This document shows, one piece after another, positions 12,701 to 23,960 of a DNA stretch of 64,000 nt. The translations under genes were made by a program, and so were the position numbers. How positions within the stretch are numbered: position 1 is the stretch's first letter; the number at the start of each line of letters is the position of its first letter. The notes below the pieces were generated by a model. That model worked only from the letters and a program-made list of their open reading frames with translations, made no database searches and was not told the DNA's origin. Location: assembly GCA_016808115.1 (NCBI GenBank), contig JAEQBH010002956.1:186001-250000 (forward strand), in the 5' to 3' direction. The stretch comes from Tetrastigma voinierianum (Eukaryota > Streptophyta > Magnoliopsida > Vitales > Vitaceae).

Positions 12701-13274
12701 CCCACAGTGGGCCACCTGAAGGGCACCCCGCGGTCACGAAGGGTGTGGACCCCACAATAAAATAGTGACTAAGTTATGAATAAAATAATAGGTTAATGGA
12801 TTTGTGATTCATTAGAATGGACCAATGAGGTTAATCCGGGTCGGGATCCTTCATGAACAATCATAATTTTGGATGGAGCCACCACCCAAACACCTCATGG
12901 AATACAAGGTATACCACTCTTCAATCTCCACAAGTCCAAAGATCAAGCTTAAATAGCTTATGGATGAACAAGAAGAGCTCAAGTCGAATCTACTATGGCA
13001 TAACCTGAATTTTCAAGATCAATGGCTAAATGGACCACTCAATTTAGGGTCATTTAGGCTCTTGATCCAAATGAGATAAGTCAACCCACATGAGAGAATG
13101 ACAAGCTGTAGGTCAGCCGCGGTTGTATTGAAAGAGTCTGCGTCGACGCAATATCCAAGTCTAATTCATGGAATTGGCAAGGGCTAATGTTTAAATTCAG
13201 CCTCGCACCATTCCGCAGCTTGAAAGAAGAGATGGCTCCAGCTGCCATTTCTATACTCCAACTCCTGGATTCGA
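12700..13274. other. Unassigned sequence between SINE and retrotransposon remnant
   Basis: No coding, RNA or terminal-repeat signal was recognised. A short direct repeat, ACGAAGGGTGGACCCCACA and ACGAAGGGTGTGGACCCCACA, lies at about 12688 and 12737. The sequence might be the 5' part of the element whose gag-like fragment follows, but nothing here shows that. Confidence 0.3.
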
Positions 13275-13480
13275 GAAAGAACAACCTAAAGAAGAGGAGA
13301 GTATGAGTATAGAAGAACTAGTGGCAAAATATATGAAAGAACAAGATAATATGGCTACAATGTCCTTTGAAGGACAACATGAGAGTTTACCATCTACTCT
13401 TTAGGGGTGAATATAAAGAAGAAAATCTCTGGGAGCTATAATGAAGAAATCACCCCAAGGGATAATGAAGAACTCGTAGC
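13275..13480 (+). pseudogene. Gag-like fragment of an Athila/Tat-type element
   Basis: The plus strand reads KEQPKEEESMSIEELVAKYM (about 13277-13340), then KEQDNMATMSFEGQHESLP, before stops appear. This resembles the part of non-chromoviral Ty3/gypsy Gag downstream of the capsid region, where a (E)ESMSLEELxxKYI-like stretch is common. Only about 60 residues are readable, followed by frameshifts (RDNEELVALKMLENDA can be picked up in another frame near 13460). No zinc knuckle, protease or reverse transcriptase follows, so most of the internal region is deleted. The assignment relies on the downstream 3' region and LTR of the same type. An unrelated low-complexity match cannot be excluded. Confidence 0.35.
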
Positions 13481-13893
13481 TCTCAAAATGCTGGAGAATG
13501 ATGCAGCCAAAATTTCCAAACCTTAGTTGTGAAGGAAGATGAAACCAACTTCCTCCCGTGAATCATGAAAAGACAAATGATGTTGTGAAAACTATTCGAG
13601 ATGACTTTTCGGGTTCCAATGCATGAGAAAGTGAAAATGAGGAAAAACTCTAATTTCAAGGTGGATGAGTACATCATTCACTTGAACAACGTAATTGAGA
13701 GGATCATTGTAATTAAAAAAATGAAAATAATAGAAAATATAAAAATATAATGATCTTGGAAGATTATGTGTTTAAGTTGTTAATTGTTACCACCATTCGG
13801 GCTTAGAAAAGGATGGAGGCCGTAATTACGAACATATCCATACTGGTAGTCTAGTCAATTCGAAACTGAGCGCCTCCTCGAGGTAGCTCTGAA

Positions 13894-13894
<1 letters not shown>

Positions 13895-13926
<32 letters not shown>
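13895..13926 (+). repeat. Poly(A) run of 32 bases
   Basis: Uninterrupted A tract directly after the GAGGTAGC-type block in the retrotransposon 3' region. Its exact length is likely unreliable in any assembly. Confidence 0.9.
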
Positions 13927-13928
<2 letters not shown>

Positions 13929-14752
13929 AAAGGAAGAAGAATGTAAGATTTTTTTTTCAATTTCTTAGTTAGTTTAAGTTTGTTTTTGAATAAATTTTCT
14001 GCTTGATCTTGTGTTTTGGTTTTAAGTTTGGATTTCAAAGCCAAGAGCCCAAAGTTGGTTTGTGGGAAGCTAAAAGGTTGAAATCTTGAAGTTCAATTAA
14101 TTTAGGAGGCCGAAGAACCAAAGTGAGGAAACCATATTCACATCCCTTCATTTGGAACTAAGGTCTAACCCTCTTAACACCTTTGCCTCCAGTTTGGGTT
14201 TCACATTCATCGGAGCAACTTCTAGACTCGATCAACTTTATGGCAGTACTCATCATCCATTCTCGTTTTTGTTTCACATCGAGGACAATGTTTAATCCAA
14301 GTTTGGGGTTGAATTCAAAATTCAAAATCCAAAGATTTGGATCTCCTTACCTGCTTTTAGTTATTTTCTTTAGTTGTTTGGTCATTGCATGAGTTTTTCT
14401 TTCTTTGCTTTGTTTGTTTTGTGTCTCATGAGTTAGGCTGGTGCTTAGGTAATGGTTTGAGAATGCATTGGTTTTGTGCTTAAATTGTTTCTTAGCCAAA
14501 TTGGATACCTTTGCATTTGCTTGATTTAGGACTTGAGTGTATCTTTTGATTGTGGGAGACTTAGCTTTTGTAATACCCCATTGTTTCTCAAGAAATCATT
14601 TCTAATGAAACTCCTACGCACACACACACATCTAGCCTCATTTATACACTTTGGCTCCAACATCTTCTTCTCAAATTGAACCTACCTTGAGAGACCTTAA
14701 CTTCTATAGTGATGAGACACCTCAATAAATAGGATTTCCATTGTGCCCCAAC

Positions 14753-14840
14753 TGAAAAGGAAGAAAAAGAAAAACAAAAGAAAATGAGAAAAAAGAAAGA
14801 AAAAGAAAAAGAAAAGAAAAAAAGAAAGAAAAACAAATAA
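14753..14840 (+). repeat. Purine-rich AAAGA/AAAG low-complexity tract
   Basis: Almost only A and G for about 85 bases (GGAAGAAAAAGAAAAACAAAAG and similar), within the 3' untranslated part of the retrotransposon remnant. It is probably replication-slippage material. Confidence 0.85.
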
Positions 14841-15377
14841 GTGAGTTTACCACAAGCAGGTGCTTTGGTTTTTAGTTGAGCGCTCAAGAAGTTCAAGGGA
14901 AACTAAATGCCCAAAGGTTCTTAACTAACCTGTGGGGAGTCACCAATGGATCCCCACTACATGGACACTTTTCTAAAACTCCTTAGCATTACTTCCTACT
15001 TTTAGTTTTAGTTGTTGAATAAAAGGTGCGTTCTTATCCTGTTTTGGTCACTTTTCTTTCAAATAGAATGAGTTGGAGTTTGGTTAAAGAGTTTTTGAAC
15101 CTTAGTCTAAGTATTTGAGACTTTAAAACATTATTTACACTTCGAGTCCTCCTTTAGAAAGATCGATTGAGGGCTTGGAAGCAAAACTTGCTTTGATCAA
15201 CATACCCTTGAATGCCTCGCCTTTTAGAGATGATAATTTGTTTTGGCATCCTATTTTGGCTAATATGTTTTCAAAAATATTTCCAAGCTTTCTTGTCTTG
15301 TACTAGCAATTCATGCTCATACTCATATCTATCTTAGTGTTTTTCTTTATGTTTGTGCCTTTCGTTGGGGACAAGCA

Positions 15378-15394
15378 AAATTTAAGTTCGGGGG
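15378..15394 (+). other. Polypurine tract before LTR
   Basis: AAATTTAAGTTCGGGGG sits immediately before the TGATGAATA start of the LTR, where the plus-strand primer of a plus-oriented element should be. The GGGGG run and the upstream GGGGACAAGCAAAA phrase are usual for Athila/Tat elements. Confidence 0.6.
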
Positions 15395-17043
15395 TGATGA
15401 ATATACTAAGTACTCATTTTATCACTATCTTTTACTTATATTTTTAGTATTTTTATCATATAAATAAGAGATCTAATGCTCTAAATTTTCAATTTGTGAT
15501 TAGGTCAACCATGAGCCAATATAGAGCAAAAACAAAGAGATAAAGCCCAAAAATCAAGAACTACACATGTAGCGCCAGCCTACCGGTGATTTGATGTTTC
15601 AGCTGCAAGATGATCTCAAATGGATACAAAATTTATATGGATGGATAGGAGGTTTCTCAGGCTTTCCAAAGATACCTTATTCACTCCATTTGACTCCAAA
15701 TGATCAAGTTATGACTCTCGCACTGAAGAAGAAGAGAGAGCTCAAAAAGGACCAGCGGAAAATTTTTACATTCAGCCTTTTATCATAATTTCTATAGTGT
15801 TTCTTCCTGGATATATCCAGATTCTACACTCAAGAGCTTCCAATTTGGTACCAAGAACACTAAAAATCGGTTCGATGCCAAAGTTATGGCCTTACAAGTT
15901 GTCCAAACAGAAAGCCGCAGCAATTTCGCGGACGTTGTAGAGAGCCGAGAACAGTAGCGTGATCCTGACGTCGCGAACGTTGCCAAACGATGTTGTGACG
16001 TTCGGGGTTGGTTTTGGGTCAATTTCCAGCCCATTTTGAGCCAAGAATTGCGGGCTTTTCCAGCTCAACCCCAAGAAGCCAAAAAGAGGTAGCTAGGCTC
16101 TGAGAATGGGAGCCCTGGTCCACACTGACCAAGGAAGAGGTTGTGAGTCGCTTCTAAAGATTTGGAGAAGATCATGAGAATTGTGGAAGAAAATTCAGAA
16201 TCACCATCATTTTGATAATTTTGATCATTAGAGCTTCTTCTTTCTTTTCTCATGTTTTGTCCTAAGTTTATGACGTATCAAACCTACATTATGTCAGAAT
16301 CTCTTTGTAGTCTAGGGTTTTGCTGATTTTGGACATGAATCTTATATTTATTCGTCCATTTTCCTATTTATATTATTTCTGTGATTGTCTATCTATTGAT
16401 TCATGCTTGAGTTCTATTTACATATTGATTTCTTGTTAACTTTTAATATGGTGGAGTGGTTCTTTGTGAGATCCGGGAAAGTAGTAAAGAACTAGGACAT
16501 AGATGAATCAACCTAATTAGATTGGTAGTGTAGAAATTACCGTAATTAGGAGGCATGTGAGATTCTTGGATCTTAAAGCATCTCTAATGCTTTAGGTTGA
16601 GCTGAGAAGAAAAAGACCCAGTGTTAGTCAAGTTATCCGAATTCCTAGAGAGGCTTATAAATTAAATTAGGCAAGAGTCACTCGAAAAGCATATTCATGA
16701 AACAAATAGAGTATAATTTTGACTTATCTAAGAGGGTCATTCCAATTGAACCAAGTACTCTTAGAATTTATCATCTCTTGGTATCCCTTTAGTTGCGAAT
16801 CATTAGTTAGATTTAGAAATTTCATTAGTTTAGTTTAAATTATGTTTTACTATCACAATTGTTAGTTTGGATATTAGAGACGTATTATAATTTTGGTACT
16901 TAGCATCCCCATTTTCCCTATGGATCGATATCCGTACTTAGGGTACAGTTTATTACTTGACAAGGGTATACTTGCGTGGTTAGGCATTCTTTGCACACTT
17001 TATCGCACATATATTTTAAATATAATCACGCAAACACCTATCA
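15395..17043 (+). mobile_element. LTR (~1.65 kb) of the Athila/Tat-type element
   Basis: It starts TGATGAATATACTAAG after the polypurine tract and contains text recurrent in Athila/Tat LTRs: a region of short T-rich sentences with TTCATGCTTGAGTTC at about 16401, TTTTAATATGGTGGAG at 16441, and near the 3' end CCCCATTTTCCCTATGGATCGATATCC (16906 on), which corresponds to the common TTCCCTGTGGATCGAcccc block. The end is placed at ..CACCTATCA, but this is approximate. It is followed directly by an unrelated chromovirus pol fragment, not by another internal region, so no partner LTR is present in the window. The ORFs within it (for example 15591-15788, 15792-16074) are not conserved proteins. Confidence 0.55.
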
Positions 17044-17044
17044 T

Positions 17045-17400
17045 GGTGTGTTTGGTGCAAAGAGGGGCATCCAAAGAGCATTCGAGAGTTGAAGTTGGAT
17101 GCAAAGAAAGGCAGGTACATCACCCACAAGAAAGATGACCAGTCATCCATTGCCTAGAGACGTGGAAGCACTAACTGATGGAAACACAATCCATAGTAGT
17201 GACTAACAAAATAGCTAACACCTTCTTCAAAACTCAAAAAAAGCTTACTGCCAAGCAAGCTCAATAGAAAGAGTTCGCCAACTTCTTTGACTTTACTGTG
17301 GGTGCATGCTTCCTGGTCGATATAACCAAGTGGCATTTGGCGCTTGAGTAGGAAGGAAGTTGCGAGCCACGTGGGATCGTTTGAGTCGAGCGGATGCACT
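17045..17400 (+). pseudogene. Chromovirus pol remnant: RT C-terminus and RNase H, frame-shifted
   Basis: Near 17056-17105 the plus strand reads RGIQRAFESLKLDAKK, matching the ..CQxAFExLK.. stretch at the end of Ty3/gypsy reverse transcriptase. At 17205-17265 it reads TNKIANTFFKTQKKLTAKQA, the TDNVATxxFxTQKKLSPKQA block of RNase H. At 17315-17350 PGRYNQVAFGA then VGRKL corresponds to the PGxxNxVADALSRK block that ends RNase H. These pieces are in different frames, with stops and a deletion between RT and RNase H. The catalytic RT core (YxDD) is missing. The 5' part of the element was lost at the junction with the LTR at 17043. This is the upstream part of the integrase remnant that follows and was the host for the later Tekay-like insertion. 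Confidence 0.7.
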
Positions 17401-17639
17401 TAACTAAGTGAGTAAGGCAAGGAGCCCATAAGACCCGACATATCAAAAGTTCTGTCAACAGTGGAGAGATGGCACACGAGGCGATACTGGCTAGAGAACA
17501 TGTTGCTTTACTTCACGAGAGGGAAGCTATATGTACCTTCAAGCAAATTGAGACAAGAGTTTCTAAAGGAAACATGATACGGCGTGGGTCGGGTCACCCA
17601 AGAGAAGCAGAGAACATCGCATTGCCGGGCACTCCGCCT

Positions 17640-18334
17640 TTCATCATCGCCTAAGACGGCTGAATACGTGCAAGCCTATGTCAAGATACACATGCCATGC
17701 TTTCAAGTTGATAAGACCAAGGTTTTAAGAAGGAATTTAGTTTGCTATAGCCTTACCCATTCTCGAAAAGACAATGGCAAGTTTATGGATGGACTTCATT
17801 AGTAGGTTTCCTCGAAAGTTGAGGGCTTTGATCAGCTTTGGTAGTGGTAGATAGGTTCTCTAAGAATGCTATCTTCATACCAGCCCTAATAAAGTGTGAA
17901 GCAAATGCGACATCTTTCAGCAATGTTGTGAAGCATTTCGATGCTTGAGGACATAGTGAGTGATCAAGATACGCTGGCTCACAAGGTGTTTGGGGTTGTG
18001 CTATTCATGATGTGTGGCATGCAGAGTGCAAGTCTCCTCAACTACTAATCACCCCTCGACCGACGATCGACCGAGTGAGGAATTGTGATTGCTTGAGGAG
18101 TACTCGCGCCACTATGTGATAGCCGCTCAAATAAACTGGTTGGAACTTCTTGAGCCTATGCAGTTGTCTTACAATCTGCAACAAAGTTCAACCACAGGAA
18201 TGAGCCCTTTTGAGGTAGCAATTAGGTTCAAACCTCGCACGCCCTTGGGCGTGCTCGTTTTTGAGCAACCTGGTTGCAACATGAGCCCTACTGCGTACAA
18301 GTTTGCGAAGTATCGACAATATTTACTTGATGAA
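17640..18334 (+). pseudogene. Chromovirus integrase remnant, interrupted at 18334
   Basis: Integrase sections appear in order. MPCFQVDKTK (about 17693) corresponds to the second CxxC part of the HHCC zinc-binding region followed by QVDKTE. KFMDGLH overlapped by MDFISRFPRKL (about 17780-17815) is the start of the catalytic core (MDFIxGLP). A scrambled stretch with RFSKNAIFIP-like and SNVVKHFD-like text follows. At 18089-18337 there is an open 82-codon run with LEEYSRHYVIAAQINWLELL, then QLSYNLQQSSTTGMSPFEVA and AYKFAKYRQYLLDE, typical of the integrase core end and linker. Stops and frameshifts separate the parts. The coding sense is resumed at 28998 on the far side of the Tekay-like insertion, which identifies the two as one gene. 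Confidence 0.8.
18330..18334. other. Target-site duplication ATGAA, left copy
   Basis: ATGAA directly before the LTR start at 18335, identical to 28993-28997 after the other LTR. Confidence 0.85.
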
Positions 18335-21333
18335 TGACACACCCCCACTCCCCACGGCCAGTAAGGCAATGTACCACTCCTACGTAAACCCTTACCATTA
18401 CCTCTAACGACTAGAAACTCAGAAGCTAAGCCGCATTGTCGCTTAAACCCTCCTATAAAAATTTTTCTTTTATTTATAACTTAGGATTTGTAAAATCTTA
18501 GCAAATGAAAAACTTCTAAGCAGCATGACTACGCACACATGTCTAAGTTCCAAATCCCGTATACATCCAATTTACATTATATCCAAAATATGGCAACCAA
18601 GATACCATCATACATTCCCATCACACTAAACTATGTACATACATATGTTCCATATACAAATTCAAAGTATGTTCTTACAAAATAGTTAATACACAAAGAC
18701 TTAAACTGATGTCGGATAATTCCTATCATGGCTCCGCAAATTTCTTCGTACCAGACTGAAAATAGTTTTTAAAATGGAAACTAATGAGCCAAACGAGCCT
18801 ATGAGTGTATGCTTTATAAAAGGTTTTGCTTTTCCTAAAAACATCTTAAAATGTAAAACCCTTTACAATTATTTTCCATAGTTTCTTTGCTTTTGCTTGC
18901 TTTAAAAAGTTTTCAAAACTTTTCTTTGCTTGCTTCGCTTTTATTTCTTGCTTTTCTTTTTAAAGCTTGTAAAACTCTTATTTCTTGCTTGCTTAGGAAG
19001 TTTATAAAACTTCTCATACTTTTTTCTTTTCTCGCTTGTTTTATCTTGCTCTGAAAGTCTCTTAAAACCTTTCACAACCTTTGATTTAAAAGTTTCTCAA
19101 AACTTTTTCATAAAAACTATGGAGCTTGGCTCAACCGCATGCTTTGAAAAATAAACCCACTAGAGTTTGGCTCAACCGATCGTTTTGAAATCTAAACGGG
19201 AGCTTGGCTCAACCGTTTGCTTTAAAACTCTCCGGAAGCCTTGGCGACCGGGAACCAATGGTTGATTTTTCAAAACAGCGTATCATGCTTATAAAACATC
19301 AACCAATGGAGGCCTATTTTTGCTTAACATGCCCTAGTGAACACGGGAACCTGTGCTCAACCGTGCCGGTGGAAGGACCTTTGTCCGCGTCACCTTCTCA
19401 TTTTTCCGGTGAATATGGTGGAATTAACCTCGCCGCCATCACCATACTTAGCTAGGTATCATAACCTTATATACCCCCAGACGCCACGCCTTTAAATGCA
19501 CGATTGAAATCCCAGCCATTGACCAAAAACTGCCAAATGCATGTATGAAACTCTAACACCACCGTGCACGCATTTCCGATACCTCTTGACCGGTTTGCTT
19601 CGCTTAAACTAGTAAGCGCCTTTGCTTTCACAACCTTTCACGCTTACTCGGGTTGCCGCTTTTATAAAATGGTTTTACACTTCAAACCATTTGCTTGCTT
19701 GCTTGTTGAAAATGGTTTCTAATTATTCAAAACCATTTGCTGCTTAGTTGCTTGTTTTTTCAGTAAAATGGTTTAACTTTTCAAAAACCATTTACTACTT
19801 GCTTTGTTGCTTAATTATGGTTTTACAATTTAAAACCAATGTTTACTTTTCAAAATGGTTTAATTTCAAACCATTTGTTTGCTTTTATCTCTATTGTTGT
19901 TTTGAAAATGGTTTGCATTCAAAACCATAAAATACCAAGGCAAAGCAATTTGTAATAATAATAATAATAATTAGTATTTTGGAAAATGAGTTTAGAACAC
20001 TCACCTCTGCTTAACTTGGAGCACGCCCACACTCTATCCCACACTTTTTTGCATTTTAATCCTACAACTCAAACGATCACGACTTAATAAATTAATCTGC
20101 AGATAACTTGAACGCATTTCCTGCAGACTAGTCACACCTTCATACTCTTCTTTAAAGTTAAGGTAGCATGGTTTATTCCAACTGGACCACCCACCCGAGC
20201 ACCGAAATCAAGCACACGCCTAAACAACCCGACTACTCTATCCAAGGCTGATGCAGGAATTTTCTTTCAATGCCCTTCCACTTTGAGTGAATTTTAACAA
20301 TAGACTGTGAATTTGGCAATCTTTACTTCTAAGTTTCTAGAGCACTTCCCAGCAGTCTATTTTACGAAAGGCCACTTGGACCACTCAAATCGGATAAGAA
20401 ATGAGGAAGTTGGTGGCCAAAATGCAAAACTGGTCGAAACAGAAACTCAGAACAAGTCCTACCGGTAACTTCTACCGTAGATTCTGCCAAAATGACCAGA
20501 AGCAAAGTTCTACCCCAGAGGGATCTCCCCATTGTACCGGTAGGACCCACCCGAAATGCCCGCATTTTGTGGCTTCTCCCACTTTGATGCCAATTACCCA
20601 TATAACTTCTATAATTCATAATACCTCAAAAAACTAACTTGGAAACTCATCTAAAACAACCTGAGACAACATGTGAATCGGGTGTTTTCGAAACTCCAAA
20701 ACCCAAACCTTAGGTGAAAATCCAAGAACACTACCTATTACCACTTTTTAAACATCATGTAATTTGATGATTCCAAGTTTTTACATCAATTGGGGCTTTA
20801 CAACCCCAACCAATCAAAGGCTTAATGTGCTCTTGCACAAAAAACCTAGATCAAAGGAGAACTAATTCCACATACCCCAAGCTCCTAAGAATCCAAAATA
20901 CACTAAGGCAAACACATCAAACACATACCTTGATCTTGCTCTTCCTCCTCCTTCTTCTCTCTTCCCTTCCTCCTCTCTTGGCTCTTCTTTTCTCACCTAT
21001 ACAGGGTTTGCTATAGGGCAAACTTGAGACCAAATGATTTTTGGTTTTAATTCTCCTTTTGTTAAATTAACTTTCCATTAATTGCAATTAACCTTCATCT
21101 TTTAATTATTGCAATCAGAATCCTATTCAATTTCCACTATGGCCCATCTCTACACCTTTAAATTTGATTTTTAATATCCTTTTCTTAATGACCATTGTAC
21201 CCTTGGTTTAATACCACAAATCTCGGTTCCCAAATATCATTTCACTTTAGTCTCCAAATATTTCAAGCAGACTTAGCACCTTATACACCCCTAGCGTTGT
21301 CATGTACTCGTAGACCTCTGATTCGGTGTTACA
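18335..21333 (-). mobile_element. 3' LTR of the Tekay-like element (2,999 bp)
   Basis: It begins TGACACACCCCC and ends CGGTGTTACA on the plus strand. It aligns along its whole length with 26087-28992: shared blocks include GGCAACCAA..CACTAAACTATGTACA, AAATTCAAAGTATGTTCTTACAAAAT, the CATCAACCAATGGAGGC block at 19296, AAAATGAGTTTAGAACACTC at 19985, GACCAGAAGCAAAGTTCTAC at 20499, and CCAACCAATCAAA near 20808. A stretch of repeated AAATGGTTTT/AAAACCATTT units runs from about 19665 to 19930 and is also present in the other LTR at 27360-27600. ORFs inside are not conserved between the two LTRs. Confidence 0.88.
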
Positions 21334-21352
21334 AAATCCTCCCCTCCTTAGG
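21334..21352 (-). other. Polypurine tract of the Tekay-like element
   Basis: On the minus strand CCTAAGGAGGGGAGGATTT immediately precedes the TGTAACACC start of the 3' LTR. The phrase corresponds to the GACCAAATGTTCCTAAGGAGGGG context typical of chromovirus 3' ends. Confidence 0.75.
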
Positions 21353-21354
21353 AA

Positions 21355-21562
21355 CATTTGGTCCTAAATGAAAACTAAACTCCAAAAAGAAAGGAAAGGA
21401 ACATACCTCATCCGGAAAATAAAGAGGGTACCGATGGCGCATCCGCCTCTCGCTCCCAAGTAGCCGCTCTCTATGATTCTTCCATAAGACTTTAACTAAT
21501 GGAATCACTTTAACACCCGCTCCTGCGATCACAAATCCGGCATGTATCTCCCTCATAGTCAA
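21355..21562 (-). pseudogene. Integrase C-terminus with chromodomain-like motif (Tekay-like element)
   Basis: The minus strand contains VKVIPLVKVLWKNHRERLL and ERRMRHRYPLYFPDE. This matches the (K)xIPLVKVLWRNHxxEEATWExExxMRxxYPxLF tail found in Tekay/Del-type chromoviruses. In functional elements this tail is proposed to guide integration into heterochromatin. The tail ends close to the polypurine tract. One or more frameshifts disrupt the part where EEATWE should be. Confidence 0.7.
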
Positions 21563-22870
21563 ATTCCTCCTTTAATCGCAGACTGTTGCTCTCTCAATAC
21601 ATGGAAGGATCCTCGGATATATTTCAACATCTACATGAATGTATCATGAATCCTGACAACTCTGGGGGTAACTTCAATCAGAAGCTACTGGCCCCACTTT
21701 GCTCAATGACTTATAAGGTCCAATATACCCCTGACTAAGCTTGCCTCAAGTTTCCAAATCTCAACACACCTTTCCACAGAACAAAAGACTTTATCACCTA
21801 TTTCTAAACTCGGCAGTCTCTTACGACTTGTCCGCATAGCTTTTCTGTCTGTCTCTTGCTATCTTTAAGTTATCTAACAACTTTCACTTTCTCCTCAAGT
21901 GATCCTGTACCCAGTTCAGTGGCCTAGCTCACCAACCTCATCCTGCAAAGACACTGAGTCCTACATTTCCTGCCATACAACGCGCCTGCAAATGGAGCCA
22001 AGATACTATCTATACTGACGAGAGCATTGCTAGGCAATCTGTTAATGCCAGGTGAGTGTCCCAACTTCCTTTGAATCCCATCACAAGCTCTTAGCATATC
22101 CTCTAACGCCCGAATAGTCCTCTCTCCGACCAACCACCAGTCTGAGAAATGTCAGGCTAAAATGTAGGCGAGTACCTAATCACTGCTTGCAACCAGCCAA
22201 AACCTGATGGGAACCTGGGTCTCGACCAAACTATCGAACCGGAACCCCGTGGAAGGTCTCACTATTTCATCCACATAATCACAATCCTTCACGAATCCTC
22301 AACATTAACCAGGAAATGAGCGTACTTTTGTCAATCGATTTCCATCACCCATATCGCAGATCACGTCACTGCACGGGAAGACCCGTGTAACAAAACTAGT
22401 AATCTTTTTCCCATTTCCACACGAATGGGGAGTAATCAGATTCTCCCGCTGCCTTCTGATACTCGCTTCACATGAGTTAGTACTGAACAACGCGATTCTC
22501 TTTCTTCTTCATCCCATTCCACGTGAATGTTCTTTCAAAGTTCTATACATCTGGTACTACCCGATGCATAGCATACGCCAGATGAATGTGTGCTTCTTCC
22601 ATGATGTCTTTCTTCGTCGCCTACCCGGGCACACACATTCTCTCGATCTACCATTGGGTGCCATCATCCGACCACTCGTTTCTTTCTATCTCTTCTTTTA
22701 AGCTTAATCATCGGATCCCCGTGGATCGCTCGTTAGAATCTCGTCCACTAGGCGGTTTAACATGGGGCCATAATAAGGCCTGCACTTCAACCTCCACATC
22801 ACCCTAAAGCTCTCAGATCCACCACAAGTGGAAGATAACCTCGATCTCTACGTGGAGACAAGGAACTCTC
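21563..22870 (-). pseudogene. Integrase (Tekay-like element), multiply broken
   Basis: Minus-strand fragments of the retroviral-type integrase core are visible. DRLTKVRSFPG at about 22308-22340 matches VDRLTKSAHFLP. ERTIRALEDMLRACDGIQRK (about 22065-22125) matches the SERTIQTLEDMLRACVxDF block. ALYGRKCRTQ near 21965-21995 matches EALYGRKCRSP. The zinc-binding HHCC region upstream is not clearly readable. Stops and indels break the frame throughout, so no functional enzyme is encoded. The position, between RNase H and the chromodomain-like tail, is the normal Ty3/gypsy order. Confidence 0.75.
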
Positions 22871-22984
22871 TGGTCGCTTACCAAGGCATCCGCTACGACA
22901 TTAGTTTTCCCGGATGGTACTGAGTAGCATGGGCCAGAGTCCTTAATCAACTCAAGCCATCTTCTTGCCTCAGTTTAACTCTTT

Positions 22985-23245
22985 GGGTGAAAATATATTA
23001 GAAGACTTTATGATCTCAGAAGATCCTACAAGGGAACACCATATAAATAATGTTCCATAAAGGTAAACGATCATCATAGTCAGTCGGTGGCACTCTCCTC
23101 ATGCTCTTCTTTACTCTTAGAGTATATGCAATCACCTCATCATTCGCATCAAACACAACCAAGGCCTTGTCCGAAGCATCACTATAAACAACAAATCCAT
23201 CTTTCCCATTGGTAGTTAGAATCGGAGCTGAAGTCAATCTATCTT
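22985..23245 (-). pseudogene. RNase H domain (Tekay-like element)
   Basis: The 73-codon minus-strand run at 23016-23237 reads MTSAPILTTNGKDGFVVYSD then ASDKALVVFDANDEVIAYTL, matching LTSAPVLTLPxxxxxFxVYSDAS and VIAYASRQLK of Ty3/gypsy RNase H. The first catalytic aspartate (VYSDAS) is present. The downstream part (HExNYPTHDLELAAVVFAL) is reduced to YDDRLPLWNIIYMVF. It follows the RT fragment after a gap with no readable frame. Confidence 0.75.
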
Positions 23246-23289
23246 CAACTCCTCAAAACTCTGGATGCTTCTACCCAATCATACTTAAC

Positions 23290-23960
23290 ATCTTTTCGTC
23301 GCCTGGTTTGGGTCGCTATCTTCGAGAACCCCTCAAAACTTCCCCTGCAATACACCTCAAGCAACCAAGGGAAGCTTCGACCGACACATTCTTCGTGGTT
23401 TCCAATTTACCACCGCTTCTTATTTGGGATCCACACTCACCTCCCTCTCGCTGAAATACACGATCAAGGAATGCCACTTGTCGAGCCAAACCCGACACTT
23501 CGTCAACTCGCATATAACCTGCCTCTCCCCAGGGGTCTCGTAATACAACTCAGCTCTCAATGTTCCTCCTGAATCCACCGAATACACTAAGATATCATCA
23601 ATAAAATCCATGACGCAACTCATCCGTGATACTACCGGAATACTTTGGCTCATCAAACGCAACCGCCTGAAAGCATTAGTCAAACCAAATGGCATCACCG
23701 TGAACTCATAATGTCCGTAGCGTTCCACGTCGCCTAGGTACATCACTCTCCCCGAACTCCTAATCGATGATACCCCGACCTCAAGTCTATCTCGAGTATA
23801 CCAGATCCTCGAGTTGATCAAATAACTCATCAATTCTAGGGAGTGGGATACCGGACGCTGGATGGTAACTCATTCACGTCAGAATCTATACATAACCGCA
23901 AACTCCCATCTTTCTTTTTCTACCTAAGAGAATCGAGGAGCTCCTTGCACGATACGCTTC
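23290..23960 (-). pseudogene. Reverse transcriptase domain (Tekay-like element)
   Basis: The longest open run, 137 codons at 23420-23833 on the minus strand, contains YGHYEFTVMPFGLTNA, FIDDILVYS and ELTKCRVWLDKW. These are the MPFGLTNAPxxF, FIDDILVYS (catalytic YxDD equivalent, here FIDD) and LxKCEFWL blocks of Ty3/gypsy reverse transcriptase, in correct order. EVSVDPK at the end corresponds to GVSVDPxK. The middle (about RRLRLMSQSIPVVSRMSC) has diverged from the expected FMDLMNRVF section, and the finger region upstream is frame-shifted. Not functional. Confidence 0.85.

Larger units (their letters stand above)
13480..15394 (+). mobile_element. Degenerate internal and 3' non-coding region of an Athila/Tat-type element
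   Basis: Several phrases typical of the 3' part of plant Athila/Tat elements occur in order. GAGCGCCTCCTCGAGGTAGC at 13869-13888 matches the usual AAGCGCTxxTxGGGAGGCAACCC block that precedes a poly-purine region. ATCGAGGACAATGTTTAATCC then AAGTTTGGGGTTGAATTC occurs at 14278-14314. GTTGGGGACAAGCAAAATTT then AAGTTCGGGGGTG lies directly before the LTR. Between them are AT-rich segments and purine runs with no reading frame. pol is absent, so the copy is internally deleted. The ORFs on either strand here (for example the Phe-rich ORF at 14642-14896) come from low-complexity runs. Confidence 0.6.

Noticed and set aside
12408..12755. 115-codon minus-strand ORF over the SINE
   Set aside because: Overlaps the pol III-type repeat and has no family resemblance; GC-rich sequence gives long chance frames.
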